Shown: in pieces, positions 1 through 9,611 of the stretch | Layout of the letters: every line of letters begins with the position of its first letter | Numbering within the stretch: position 1 is the first letter of the stretch | Origin: Streptomyces sp. MUM 2J | Lineage (GTDB): Bacteria; Actinomycetota; Actinomycetes; Streptomycetales; Streptomycetaceae | Length of the DNA stretch: 64,000 bases | NCBI RefSeq assembly: GCF_022414535.1 | Contig: NZ_JADWYM010000002.1 | Span: forward strand, 270,304 to 334,303 | Direction of reading: 5' to 3' | The notes under the pieces: generated by a model | What the model saw: only the letters and a program-made list of their open reading frames with translations | Database searches by the model: none | What the model was told of the DNA's origin: nothing | Position numbers and translations under genes: made by a program

Positions 1-30
1 TGCATGATCATAAAAATTGAGGGGCGGGTT

Positions 31-57
31 GGGAATTCTGTCCGGATTCCAGTCGTT
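31..57 (+). promoter_or_regulatory. SigR-type promoter of hrdD
   Basis: GGGAAT at 31-36, an 18-nt spacer, then GTT at 55-57. This is the consensus of the thiol-oxidative-stress sigma factor SigR of Streptomyces. hrdD is an established SigR target in S. coelicolor. The deduced transcript would have a 5' leader of about 130 nt before the hrdD start at 197. Confidence 0.8.
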
Positions 58-196
58 GTTTCCATCGGATGCAGGGCACCCGAGGAGAGTCCGGAGAGGG
101 CTTGAAACGGAGTTCGGGGGCAACCGAGGAAGAGCTCGAGCAAGTGTGCGGCGTCCGAAGGACCACCCGCTGACCCACCATCGCAAGGGAGCACGC

Positions 197-1192
<996 letters not shown>

Positions 1193-1825
1193 CCCCGCCG
1201 ACGACGGGAACGGCCGCTGGTGCGCCCGCCTGCCGGTGCCCGGCGGCGCCGAGGGGACGCACCGGCCCGTCGCGCCGCCCGGCACGCCGGGCAGCGCGAC
1301 GGGTGGCGAACCGGGGCGGTCGTCCGGGAGTCTGGCCGGTGGGCGGGCGGCGCCGTACCGGTCGCCTCCGGTCGGTTCCGGACGATGTGAACCTCCCGGT
1401 GGGGGTGTGCGCCCTGCGGTCACCGCGTACGCGGGGTGGCGAAAGCCCGCGCAAACATGGCGATGTAACGTCGCTTCAACCGATACTGCCCAGGGAACAA
1501 GACTTCAGGGAACGGTCGTTCGGGACTCGGCCCGGATGCAGACCCCCTCGGCAGAGCCAAGTCCCGACGCACTCCCCCCGGTGCCGGGACTTTCCCGAGC
1601 CGGGCTTCGGCGCCCTCCCCCCGGTGCCGGGGCCCGGCTTCTTCTGCGTGTGGCCCGCGACGGACGGGCGCCGTCGGCTTGATCGGCGGGAGCCGGCAGG
1701 CCGGTGCGACTGCCGGGCCGAACCCATGGGGCCGGGCCGACCGGAGGAGCGGGTCACCCCGTACCTGAACCACGGGGTGACCCGCTGGATGGCAGATTGT
1801 GTCACATCGGCATAGCCTGCCCAAC
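1193..1825. other. intergenic region between hrdD and tetR
   Basis: About 630 bp without a convincing gene. It holds a repeated segment CTCCCCCCGGTGCCGGG (near 1571 and 1615) and the strong inverted repeat at 1748-1786. Open frames here have no ribosome site or recognisable protein. Confidence 0.6.
1748..1786. repeat. 15-bp perfect inverted repeat upstream of tetR
   Basis: AGCGGGTCACCCCGT at 1748-1762 is repeated inverted at 1772-1786 across a 9-nt loop. It ends 39 bp before the TetR start at 1826. It could be an operator for that regulator or a transcription terminator. There is no T-run. Confidence 0.6.
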
Positions 1826-2695
1826 ATGAGCACCACCCCTTCCAGCGGCACGCCCTCCGCCTCCGCCTCCCGCCCCGCCTCCGGCTCGCTGACCGAGAGG
1901 CGCAAGGCGGCGACCCGGATGGAGATCGCCCGCGCCGCAGCCCGGCTGTTCGTCACCCACGGCCTGCGGGCCACCCGTGCCGAGGACATCGCCCAGGCCG
2001 CCGGTGTCGCCCCCCGCACCTTCTACCGCTACTTCGCCGCCAAGGAGGAAGCCGTCTCCCCGCTGTACGCGGCGGGCGCCCGGCGCTGGACGGACGCCGT
2101 GCGTGACGCTCCGGCAGACCTCGCACCGCCGGACGCCCTCGAACACGCGGCACGGAACACGCTCACGCCGGGTACCGGGGTATCGGCGGCCTCCTGGGAA
2201 TGGGTCCGCACCCTGATCCGCCTCGCCGACTCCAGCCCGGCGCTGCGGCGCGTCTGGGCCGAGGCCTGCCACGCCGCCGAGGCCCAGTTGGCCGACGTCC
2301 TGGCCCACCGCTTGGCCCGCGGTGCCGGCAGGGGGGTTGTGGGGCTGGGAGCGGTCGGTGGCGAGAACCAGGGCGTGTTGGCGCGGGGCGGGGCCGATGG
2401 CGACAGCGGGGACGCTGCTGCCCAGGGCATGGTGGGCGACGAGCTCGCCGGTGGTGCCGACGCCACGCCCGACGGCGACGACAACGTTGCCGCCGACCTG
2501 GCCGCCTCACCCTGCCTCCGCTTCGCCGCAGCCGTCGCCGGCGCGGCGGTCCGGGTCGCCGTGGAGGCGTGGGCGGCCGGAACCGCGGAGGGGCCCGGGG
2601 CTCAGGGGCCCGCGGACATGGCGGTGCGGAACCTGGGGGCGGTGCGTGGATTCCTGGGCGCGGTGGCGCTGAGCGAGGACGAGAGAGGCAGCTGA
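1826..2695 (+). CDS. TetR family transcriptional regulator with Gly/Asp-rich insertion
   Basis: A 289-aa TetR-type repressor. The N-terminal helix-turn-helix spans about residues 30-75 (AEDIAQAAGVAPRTFYRYF). A ligand-binding domain follows, with SWEWVRTLIRLADSSPALRRVW. Residues about 166-222 are a low-complexity stretch rich in Gly, Ala and Asp that separates two otherwise typical helical segments. This makes the protein longer than the usual 190-230 aa. The target is unknown; the inverted repeat at 1748-1786 is a candidate operator. ATG 1826 was chosen because the conserved region follows and the upstream frame is short; no clear Shine-Dalgarno sequence is seen, so it may be leaderless. The gene converges on the WYL gene. 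Confidence 0.8.
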   Translation: MSTTPSSGTPSASASRPASGSLTERRKAATRMEIARAAARLFVTHGLRATRAEDIAQAAGVAPRTFYRYFAAKEEAVSPLYAAGARRWTDAVRDAPADLAPPDALEHAARNTLTPGTGVSAASWEWVRTLIRLADSSPALRRVWAEACHAAEAQLADVLAHRLARGAGRGVVGLGAVGGENQGVLARGGADGDSGDAAAQGMVGDELAGGADATPDGDDNVAADLAASPCLRFAAAVAGAAVRVAVEAWAAGTAEGPGAQGPADMAVRNLGAVRGFLGAVALSEDERGS

Positions 2696-3024
2696 TCGAG
2701 GGCGGGGGCGGCTGCGGGAGAGGGGGAGGAAAGGGGGACGAGACGTGGAGGAGCGGGAACGAGACGTAAGGGTGCAGACGAAGGGGGAGCGTGGGCTACG
2801 GGTGGGCGAGCGAGAAGGGGGAGCCGGGACGAAGGTTCGCTGCGGAGGATCCGGGGTGACGGTCGGCCGATCATCCGTCGGGTCCGTGCGCGGCCGGTAG
2901 GACCCGGCGCGGTGGCGCACGTCCACCGGGTGGGTCCGCGTGCAGCCGGTGGGGTGCGTGCGGTCGCGGCCGTGCGGGTCCGAACCCCGGCCTTGCGGGT
3001 CCGGACCCGCACCGGCGCCGTGGC
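2696..3024. other. intergenic region between convergent genes
   Basis: About 330 bp between the tetR and WYL stop codons. The left half is purine-rich on the + strand. A 16-bp perfect palindrome GCGGGTCCGGACCCGC lies at 2995-3010, just past the WYL gene stop, and may end transcription. No gene was recognised. Confidence 0.5.
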
Positions 3025-3990
3025 TCAGTCCCCCGTGGACCGGCGCAGCCGCCCGCTCAACTCCCTCACGGAATCCACCAGTTCCGCGGGCTCCCGTACC
3101 CGGAACTCGAACCCGAGCATCGCCAACCGCACGGCCAGCCACTCCACCTGGTCCGCCACGACCCCGCGCAGCCTGCACCCGCCCCCCTCCTCCGGCTCCG
3201 GCACGCCCAGCCACCCCGGCACGCGGGTCGCCACCGCCTCCGCGGACGCTGTGAACGTCACCTCGAAGGCGTAGGAGGCCTGCTGACGCTGCATCGACCG
3301 GCGCAGGAACTCCGCCGCACTCCCCGTCGGCAGCTCCCTCGGCTCGAACCGCACACCCGTCGCGAACGGCTCGCTCACCCGGTCCACACGGAACGTCCGC
3401 CAGTCGGCGCGGTCGAGGTCGTACGCGACGAGGTACCAGCGCTTCCCCGCCGACACCAGCCGGTACGGCTCGCACACCCGCCGCGACTCGGCGCCGTCCC
3501 TCGCCCGGTAGGCGAAGCGCAGTCGCTCCCGCCCGGCGACCGCGGAAGCCATCACGGTGAGTGTCTCGGGTGCGATGCTCGGACCGTCCCCGCTGGTCAG
3601 CGGGGTCGTCGCGGCCTGGAGGGTGGACACGCGGTGCCGCAGCCGGGACGGCAGGACCTGCTCCAGCTTGGCCAGCGCCCGCACGGACGCCTCGTCGACG
3701 CCCGCCACCGCGTGCCCGGCCCCGGCCCGCAGCCCCACCGCGATGGCCACCGCCTCCTCGTCGTCCAGGACGAGCGGCGGCATCGCCTTGCCCGCGACCA
3801 GCCGGTACCCGCCGTCGGCGCCCTTCGTCGCCTGCACGGGATAACCGAGCTCCCGCAGTCGGTCGATGTCCCGGCGGACCGTGCGCCGGGAGACGCCGAG
3901 CCGGTCGGCAAGCTCGCCGCCCGGCCATTCGCGGGGCGTCTGGAGGAGGGAGAGGAGTTGCAGGAGCCGGGCCGGGGTGTCCGTCGTCAT
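3025..3990 (-). CDS. WYL-domain, HTH transcriptional regulator
   Basis: A 321-aa regulator of the YafY/PafC type. It has an N-terminal winged helix (LADRLGVSRRTVRRDIDRLRELGYPV, about 25-55). A WYL domain at about 140-215 contains RRVCEPYRLVSAGKRWYLVAYD, followed by a C-terminal WCX-like extension. WYL domains sense ligands, often nucleic acids or small molecules. The open frame continues to 4020, but ATG 3990 starts the conserved protein; the longer form would overlap the putative operator. It is divergent from the MFS exporter at 4053 with 62 bp between starts, so it probably controls that gene and itself. The inducer is unknown. Confidence 0.85.
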   Translation of the reverse strand: MTTDTPARLLQLLSLLQTPREWPGGELADRLGVSRRTVRRDIDRLRELGYPVQATKGADGGYRLVAGKAMPPLVLDDEEAVAIAVGLRAGAGHAVAGVDEASVRALAKLEQVLPSRLRHRVSTLQAATTPLTSGDGPSIAPETLTVMASAVAGRERLRFAYRARDGAESRRVCEPYRLVSAGKRWYLVAYDLDRADWRTFRVDRVSEPFATGVRFEPRELPTGSAAEFLRRSMQRQQASYAFEVTFTASAEAVATRVPGWLGVPEPEEGGGCRLRGVVADQVEWLAVRLAMLGFEFRVREPAELVDSVRELSGRLRRSTGD

Positions 3991-4010
3991 ACGTCCGAGC
4001 ATGCCGCAGT

Positions 4011-4033
4011 AGTAGGACATGATCTGACCTAGT
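4011..4033. promoter_or_regulatory. candidate operator between WYL regulator and MFS gene
   Basis: An imperfect dyad TAGGnCA-N5-TGnCCTA centred at 4022 in the 62-bp divergent intergenic space. It lies 20 bp before the MFS start and 21 bp from the regulator start. The placement fits a shared operator; binding is inferred. Confidence 0.55.
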
Positions 4034-4052
4034 CGGCTCCTAGCGTGAGGGC

Positions 4053-5657
4053 ATGACCTCCACCGAGACCTCTCTCAGCGCACCGGGCGCCGCGTCGGCG
4101 CCGCCCTCTGCGGGTGACCGGCGTCGCTGGTTCGCCCTCGCGATCGTGATGACCGCGGCCTTCATGGACCTCGTCGACGTGACGATCGTCAACATCGCCA
4201 TCCCGTCCATCCAACGGGAGGCCGGCGCCTCCTTCAGCCAGATCCAGTGGATCACGGCGGGCTACGCGCTCGCCTTCGCCGCCGGTCTCATCACCGGCGG
4301 ACGGCTCGGCGACATCCACGGCCGCAAGCGGCTCTTCCTCGCCGGCATCGCCGGGTTCACCCTCGCCTCCGCGCTGTGCGGCTTCGCCGCGAACCCCGAG
4401 ATGCTGGTCGCTTCCCGCATCCTTCAGGGGACGATGGCAGCGATGATGGTCCCCCAGGTCCTGTCGATCGTGCACGCCACCTTCCCCGCGCACGAACGCG
4501 GCAAGGTGTTCGGGCTGTTCGGAGCGGTCGTCGGACTGGGTGCGGTGTCCGGACCGCTGCTGGGCGCCCTGCTGACGGAGTGGGACCTCTTCGGCCTCGC
4601 CTGGCGGCCGATCTTCCTGATCAACCTGCCCGTCGGCATCGCGGGACTCGTCCTCGGCAGCCGGTTCATCACCGAGTCCAGGGCCCCACGCGCCCTGAAG
4701 CTGGATCTCGTGGGCGTCGCCCTGGTGACGCTGGGCCTGCTGATGCTGCTGTACCCGCTGACTCGCGGTCGCGAGCTGGGCTGGCCGCTGTGGGGGTACG
4801 TCTCGATGGCCGGCGCGTTCGTCGTGTTCGGAGCGCTCGTGGCGTACGAGCGGCGCAAGGCCGCACGGGACGGTTCGCCGCTGGTCGAACTGTCCCTGTT
4901 CCGTGTGAAGAGCTTCGCGGCGGGCATCGCCGTGCAGACCGTCTTCGGCGTGGCGCTCGGGGTGTTCTTCCTGGTCTGGACGCTCTACATGCAGGTGGGC
5001 CTCGGGTGGAGCGCTCTGCGCGCCGGGCTGACCGGCGTGCCGTTCTCCCTCGCCGTGTCGACGGCGGCGGGGATGTCGGTGCAGAAGCTGGTGCCGCGCT
5101 TCGGCCGCGGGGTGCTGCAGGCGGGCGCGCTGGTGATGGCCGTGGGCGTGCTGCTCTACATCTGGGAGGCCCACCGCTACGGCCTCGGCATCGCCTCCTG
5201 GCAGATGGCGTTGCCGCTGGTGGTGATGGGCGCCGGCATGGGACTGATCGTCGCCCCGCTGACGGACGCCGTGCTGTCGGAGGTGCCGCGTGAGCACTCC
5301 GGATCGGCGTCCGGACTCATCAACACCGTCCAGCAGATGGGCAACGCGCTCGGGCTCGGGCTGGTGTCCGTGGTCTTCTTCGGCGAGATCGGCGACCGGT
5401 TGCGGCCCGAGCAGGTGGGGCCCGCCTTCGTGCACGCCTTCCAGCACGCGCTGGTCTGGGTCGCCGCGGTCATGGCCGTCATCTTCCTGCTGATGTTCGC
5501 GCTGCCGCGTCGCCCGGCACAGCATGTGGAGGGAACCGGCGCCGGCACCGGCGCCGAGGACGCCGAGCGCGCCGGGAAGGCCGAGCGCGCCGGGAAGGCC
5601 GTAGAGGACGGTCGGGCCGGTGAGACCGGGGGCAAGCATCCGGAGCTCGTTCCCTGA
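4053..5657 (+). CDS. MFS drug/H+ antiporter, DHA2 (EmrB/QacA) family
   Basis: A 534-aa integral membrane exporter with about 14 hydrophobic segments. It carries the DHA2 signature near TM1 (FMDLVDVTIVNIAIPSI) and the motif-A loop GGRLGDIHGRKR between TM2 and TM3. The C-terminal 40 residues are cytoplasmic and low-complexity, with a duplicated AERAGK unit. ATG 4053 has GTGAGGG just upstream. It is divergently paired with a WYL regulator, a common local control arrangement for multidrug exporters. The substrate cannot be read from the sequence. Confidence 0.88.
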   Translation: MTSTETSLSAPGAASAPPSAGDRRRWFALAIVMTAAFMDLVDVTIVNIAIPSIQREAGASFSQIQWITAGYALAFAAGLITGGRLGDIHGRKRLFLAGIAGFTLASALCGFAANPEMLVASRILQGTMAAMMVPQVLSIVHATFPAHERGKVFGLFGAVVGLGAVSGPLLGALLTEWDLFGLAWRPIFLINLPVGIAGLVLGSRFITESRAPRALKLDLVGVALVTLGLLMLLYPLTRGRELGWPLWGYVSMAGAFVVFGALVAYERRKAARDGSPLVELSLFRVKSFAAGIAVQTVFGVALGVFFLVWTLYMQVGLGWSALRAGLTGVPFSLAVSTAAGMSVQKLVPRFGRGVLQAGALVMAVGVLLYIWEAHRYGLGIASWQMALPLVVMGAGMGLIVAPLTDAVLSEVPREHSGSASGLINTVQQMGNALGLGLVSVVFFGEIGDRLRPEQVGPAFVHAFQHALVWVAAVMAVIFLLMFALPRRPAQHVEGTGAGTGAEDAERAGKAERAGKAVEDGRAGETGGKHPELVP

Positions 5658-5696
5658 GGCGCCCGGGGCTCGGTGCTCGGTGCTCCAGGTCCTCGG

Positions 5697-5736
5697 GAGA
5701 GGGAGGCCCCGCGTTCGAACGGCGCGGGGTCTCTCG
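5697..5736 (+). terminator. terminator after MFS gene
   Basis: Hairpin with CCCCGCG at 5707-5713 pairing with CGCGGGG at 5723-5729. It is extended outward by a GAGAG/CTCTC pairing and lies about 40 bp past the MFS stop. Confidence 0.6.
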
Positions 5737-5903
5737 TTCCCGCTGGCGCTGGCGCTTTCGCCGTCACCGCCCTTGCCGCCCCGAGCGATTCCGGGGCAGA
5801 GGCCCCGGCCGGGGGCGGTGGCCGTCGGCACGGGTTTCGCTCGCGAAGCCCCAGGTCATAGGCGACCGCAGACGGAGCGTCCCCGAAACCGGCGTGCCCC
5901 GCT

Positions 5904-6650
5904 TCAGGAGACCTGCGCCGCCCGGCGCTCCATCGCCTCACGCGCCTCCTCCTCGCTGGGGTACACCTCGCACATGTGCCGCCCGTCCGGGGTGACCGTG
6001 TGCTCGACCTCCCAGAACGCGACCTCCTGCCCGTCCCGCAGCAGGAAGGCATGCTCGTAGAGCGAGAAGCACAGCCCGGCGCGACCCGCGCGGCACGGTC
6101 GGCCGAAGGCCTGCGTGATCTGGTGCGCGACCGCGGTGGTCAGCAGCGCCGCCGTGTCCGCCCCCGGCCGGTCCGGGTTCTCGGCACGGCGCAGCAGCCG
6201 ACGCGCATGATCGGAGGAGTCGTCCGGCGCGTACACGTGTCGTGGCCGGGTGACCGGCGACAACTCCACCACGACCGGCAGTTCGAAATCGGAGACGTCC
6301 GGCGGTAACGGCAGCCGCGCCGTCGCCGTGCCGAGCTCCTCCTCGTCCACGTACACCTCGTGCTGGGGCTCTCCGCCCCGCGTCGTGTTGTGGACGAGTT
6401 CCCACAGGGTGAGCGCCGAGCCGTCGGCGAGCAGCCACGTGTGCCGGTAGGTCTCCCGGTGCAGGCCCGCGCTGTGGTGGGCGGAGTACAGCGAACTGTC
6501 GTGCGCGAGTGCGCTGTCCAGCCGCCGTATCGTCTCGTCGGGCAGCTCGAAGGAGTTCAGGGCGCGGCCGAGCAGCCGCGCGAGGTGCTCCTCCGGAGAC
6601 TCGGGCGACTCGGCTGGTTCGTACGGTGCGGTCTCGTACGGAACGCTCAA
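5904..6650 (-). CDS. DUF6227-like Streptomyces protein
   Basis: A 248-aa soluble acidic protein with no signal peptide or membrane segment. It contains two related halves: ETYRHTWLLADGSALTLWELVHN near residues 65-90 and SLYEHAFLLRDGQEVAFWEVEHT near 200-220. Each has the pattern aromatic-x-H, LxDG, W-E-hxH, so it may be an internal duplication. I recall this as a conserved Streptomyces family (DUF6227) without known function; that name is from memory. It ends close to the MFS terminator and is probably monocistronic. Confidence 0.7.
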   Translation of the reverse strand: MSVPYETAPYEPAESPESPEEHLARLLGRALNSFELPDETIRRLDSALAHDSSLYSAHHSAGLHRETYRHTWLLADGSALTLWELVHNTTRGGEPQHEVYVDEEELGTATARLPLPPDVSDFELPVVVELSPVTRPRHVYAPDDSSDHARRLLRRAENPDRPGADTAALLTTAVAHQITQAFGRPCRAGRAGLCFSLYEHAFLLRDGQEVAFWEVEHTVTPDGRHMCEVYPSEEEAREAMERRAAQVS

Positions 6651-6827
6651 GGCTTCTCCCGGCGTTGCTGCATGTCACCTAGTGGGTGCATACCGTAGTC
6701 CCTCGGCAGGACATCATGTCCGGGAACCGGGAAAACGTGCGCCGAGAAAACGCGGGGGCTGCGCGGGAAGTTCCCGCGCAGCCCGGCCTCCCGGCAGAAT
6801 CCGCTGGTCAGAAGGGACTCTGAGGAG

Positions 6828-8069
6828 TCATGTGGCACTTCCGGCGATCCATTGGTTCCACGGCATGTTCCACCCGTTGAGGCCGTTGTCGGGCGCCACG
6901 GTCCGGTCCGCGGAGTTCTTCACGATCACCACGTCGCCGACGAGCGAGTTGTCGTAGAACCACTTCGCGGGCGTGTCGCCCTGCGCCCCCCGCACATCCC
7001 TCAGCCCGACGCAGCCGTGGCTGCTGCCGTAACGACCGAAGGGAGGGTTGTCCGCCCTGTACCAGTAGTTGCCGTGAATGAACGTGCCCGACTTCGTCAG
7101 GCGCATGGCGTGCGGCACGTCCGAGATGTTGTACGCGTTGCCGAGACCGACGGTCCGGCTGTCCATGCCGGTCTGGGTGAACTTCTCGGAGATCACCATC
7201 TGCCCGTTGTACGTGGTGAACTGTGCACTGCCGGTCGAGACCGGGATCGTCCTGATGGTCCGGCCGTCCTTTACCACCGTCATCGTCTGCGTGTTCGCGT
7301 CGACGGTCGACACCTGCGACCGTCCGATCGTGAAGGTGACCGTCTTCCTCTGTACCCCGAAGCTGCCGTTCGCGCCCTCGACGCCGTCCAGGTCGATCTT
7401 CATGGTGACCTTAGAGCCGGCCTTCCAGTACGTGTCGGGCCGGAAGTCGAGCCGCTGTGCGCCGAACCAGTGCCCGACCACCTTCTGCCCGCTGCTGGAG
7501 GTCACGGTGATGTGCGACTGCACGGCCTTCCTGTCACTGATGGCCTTGTCGAACTTGAACGACACGGGCATCCCGACCCCGACCGTCGTACCGCCGTCCG
7601 GCGTGTAGGTCCCGATGAAGCTGTGCTCCGCCGTGACCGTCGTGAAGGCGGAGTTCGCGGTTGTGGCGTGCCCCTCGCCGTCCTCCGCCGCCGCGGAGAT
7701 CCTGTACTTCGTCCCCCGCTCCAACTGCTCCGCGGGCCTCCACGCACGGGCGTTCGCGGACATCGAGCCGGCCACCGACCGCCCGGTCCCGGCCACCGTC
7801 ATCTTCACCTCGGTGAGCCTGCCGTCGCTCACCCGTACGCCGGTCGTGTTGATCGATGCGTCGGTCGAACCGTCCTCGGCCGAAATGACGATCTTCGCCG
7901 TGGAGGTCTTGGTGGTGTTCGAGCCGCCCGTGCCGCTCTTCGCGTCGCCGCTCTGGGCCGTGGCGCTTCCCCCGCACGCCGTCAGGGTCAGAGCGCCCAC
8001 CGCCAGGACGGCGCATGCCCCCAATGCGCGCCGCACTGCTATGTCCGGCGTTATCACAAGCTGCTCCAT
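6828..8069 (-). CDS. L,D-transpeptidase lipoprotein (Ig-like plus YkuD)
   Basis: A 413-aa secreted lipoprotein that forms 3-3 cross-links in peptidoglycan. The signal peptide ends in lipobox LTAC (Cys32). Two Ig-like domains (about 60-260) precede a C-terminal YkuD domain. The catalytic motif is HGNYWY followed by SSHGCVGL, with Cys353 as nucleophile. The layout matches the mycobacterial LdtMt2 group. The frame stays open to 8222, but ATG 8069 gives a proper signal peptide. No strong ribosome site is visible. It would act on the outer face of the membrane. Confidence 0.9.
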   Translation of the reverse strand: MEQLVITPDIAVRRALGACAVLAVGALTLTACGGSATAQSGDAKSGTGGSNTTKTSTAKIVISAEDGSTDASINTTGVRVSDGRLTEVKMTVAGTGRSVAGSMSANARAWRPAEQLERGTKYRISAAAEDGEGHATTANSAFTTVTAEHSFIGTYTPDGGTTVGVGMPVSFKFDKAISDRKAVQSHITVTSSSGQKVVGHWFGAQRLDFRPDTYWKAGSKVTMKIDLDGVEGANGSFGVQRKTVTFTIGRSQVSTVDANTQTMTVVKDGRTIRTIPVSTGSAQFTTYNGQMVISEKFTQTGMDSRTVGLGNAYNISDVPHAMRLTKSGTFIHGNYWYRADNPPFGRYGSSHGCVGLRDVRGAQGDTPAKWFYDNSLVGDVVIVKNSADRTVAPDNGLNGWNMPWNQWIAGSAT

Positions 8070-8510
8070 ATTCGTGTGATGTGCGTTCTCCGCTCCGGTT
8101 CGTGATGAAGGAGGGGAACGGCGGCCGGAGGGGTTCCATCCGCCCGCCGTCCACGGCGTCACGTGACAGAACCGGGACAATCGCGTGCCGCCGCACCACA
8201 CCCGGACCACCCACCGGACCAACGCCGTGCCGCTCGCCGGAGCGTGGCCGGATCAGCGCCGGCCGCTTCCGGTTCGCGTCTGTCGCCGGGTGCGCTGCGC
8301 CCCGGCTGCGCGCGGCGCGCGGCGCTCGGCCGGGGCGCAGCGCGTGGCACCACCCCACCTCACCCCCCCAGTGGCGCGACGTGGTGCGCACGCGTCCTCA
8401 CCACTCGTGCCGCACGTGCGGAAGCGGCCGACCGCCCACGCGCCCCGGGCGGATCGCCGGACGGTGCCTCGGGTCGCGCCCCGGAGCCGCTACCGCGCCT
8501 TCGCGCCGCC
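8070..8510. other. intergenic region upstream of L,D-transpeptidase
   Basis: About 440 bp between the peptidase stop and the L,D-transpeptidase start. It holds the promoter region of the latter and GC-rich repeats of GCGCGCGGC type around 8310-8330. I see no gene. Confidence 0.5.
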
Positions 8511-9545
8511 CTAGCCTCCGGTACTGCCGTACAACTCTTCGTAGGACGGCCAGGACCCCCCTGCCCCGTCCACCGACTCGGCGGCGCGCACGGCGCGTAC
8601 GATGGCCCGTGTCACCACATCCGCGCCGGCCGCCAGCAGGTCGTTCAGCGCCAGAGGGCTGCCGTCGTCGAGTGGGCGCGTGCCCGTTGCCAGCGTGAAC
8701 ACCGTGTCTCCGTCGTGGAGGAGATGCACCGGCCGCACGGCGCGCGCGATCCCGTCGTGCGCCGTGCCCGCCAGTTTCTGCGCCTGCGCCTTCGACAGTG
8801 CCGCGTCGGTGGCGACCACGGCCAGTGTGGTGTTGAGCGGAGGGGGCGCGTTGTTCTGGGCGACCGCCGCCAGGCGCCGTTGTGCCGCCTCGTGGACGTG
8901 CCTCGGCGGGTAGGCGACGCGCCCCTGGAACAACTCCCCGTACAGGACGCCCGTCTCCGGATCCGCCACCGATCCCGCCGCGTTGGCCACCACCAGCGCC
9001 GCGACGCTGATGCCGGAGTCGAGCACGCTGCCGGCCGTGCCGACGCCCCCCTTCATCGCCCCGACCACGGCCCCCGTCCCCGCGCCCACACACCCCTCCG
9101 GCACGGCTGAACCGGGCGCGCTCGCTGCGGCGGCCTCGATCGCCGCGCGCCCGGTGGCCGCGTCCGGCCTGGCCCGGAAGCTGCCGCCGCGGCCCAGGTC
9201 GAAGACACAGGCGGCGGGCACCACCGGAACGACGTGCGCCGGGTCCGTACCGACCCGCACCCCCCGCTGCTGCTCCTCCAGCCACGCCATGACGCCCGAG
9301 GCCGCGTCCAGTCCGTAGGCGCTGCCGCCCGTCAGTACGATCGCCTCGACCTTCTGGACGACATTGCGCGGGTCGAGGGCGTCGGTCTCCTTGGTGCCGG
9401 GACCGCCTCCACGCACGTCCACGGCGGCAACGGCCCCGCCTTCCGGGGCGAGCACGACGGTGGTGCCGGTGAGCCAGCCGCCGCCGGCCCGTGTCGCATG
9501 TCCGACCCGCACTCCGGCGACTTCCGTCAAAGCATTGAGTGTCAT
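8511..9545 (-). CDS. P1 family peptidase (DmpA/S58, Ntn hydrolase)
   Basis: A 344-aa enzyme of the L-aminopeptidase/D-esterase group. These proteins cleave themselves to expose a Ser or Thr nucleophile. The expected cleavage site is Asn238-Thr239 in PPLNTTLAVVATDA. The N-terminal half has the family sequences VGHAT and VLTGGSAYGLDAASGV (70-85). Nylon-oligomer hydrolase NylC also belongs here and uses Asn-Thr. The protein is cytoplasmic with unknown natural substrate. It has its own promoter space, and the upstream gene is the broken LtrA gene on the same strand. Confidence 0.88.
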   Translation of the reverse strand: MTLNALTEVAGVRVGHATRAGGGWLTGTTVVLAPEGGAVAAVDVRGGGPGTKETDALDPRNVVQKVEAIVLTGGSAYGLDAASGVMAWLEEQQRGVRVGTDPAHVVPVVPAACVFDLGRGGSFRARPDAATGRAAIEAAAASAPGSAVPEGCVGAGTGAVVGAMKGGVGTAGSVLDSGISVAALVVANAAGSVADPETGVLYGELFQGRVAYPPRHVHEAAQRRLAAVAQNNAPPPLNTTLAVVATDAALSKAQAQKLAGTAHDGIARAVRPVHLLHDGDTVFTLATGTRPLDDGSPLALNDLLAAGADVVTRAIVRAVRAAESVDGAGGSWPSYEELYGSTGG

Positions 9546-9611
9546 GGACGAAGTGTCGCCCGGACCACGGCGGGCCGGAGAGCTGCGCGCCGGTGCCTGG
9601 TGGTCGCTGCG

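Noticed and set aside
4029..5831. A 600-codon open frame antisense to the MFS exporter
   Set aside because: His/Asp/Gly-rich artefact opposite a conserved membrane protein.
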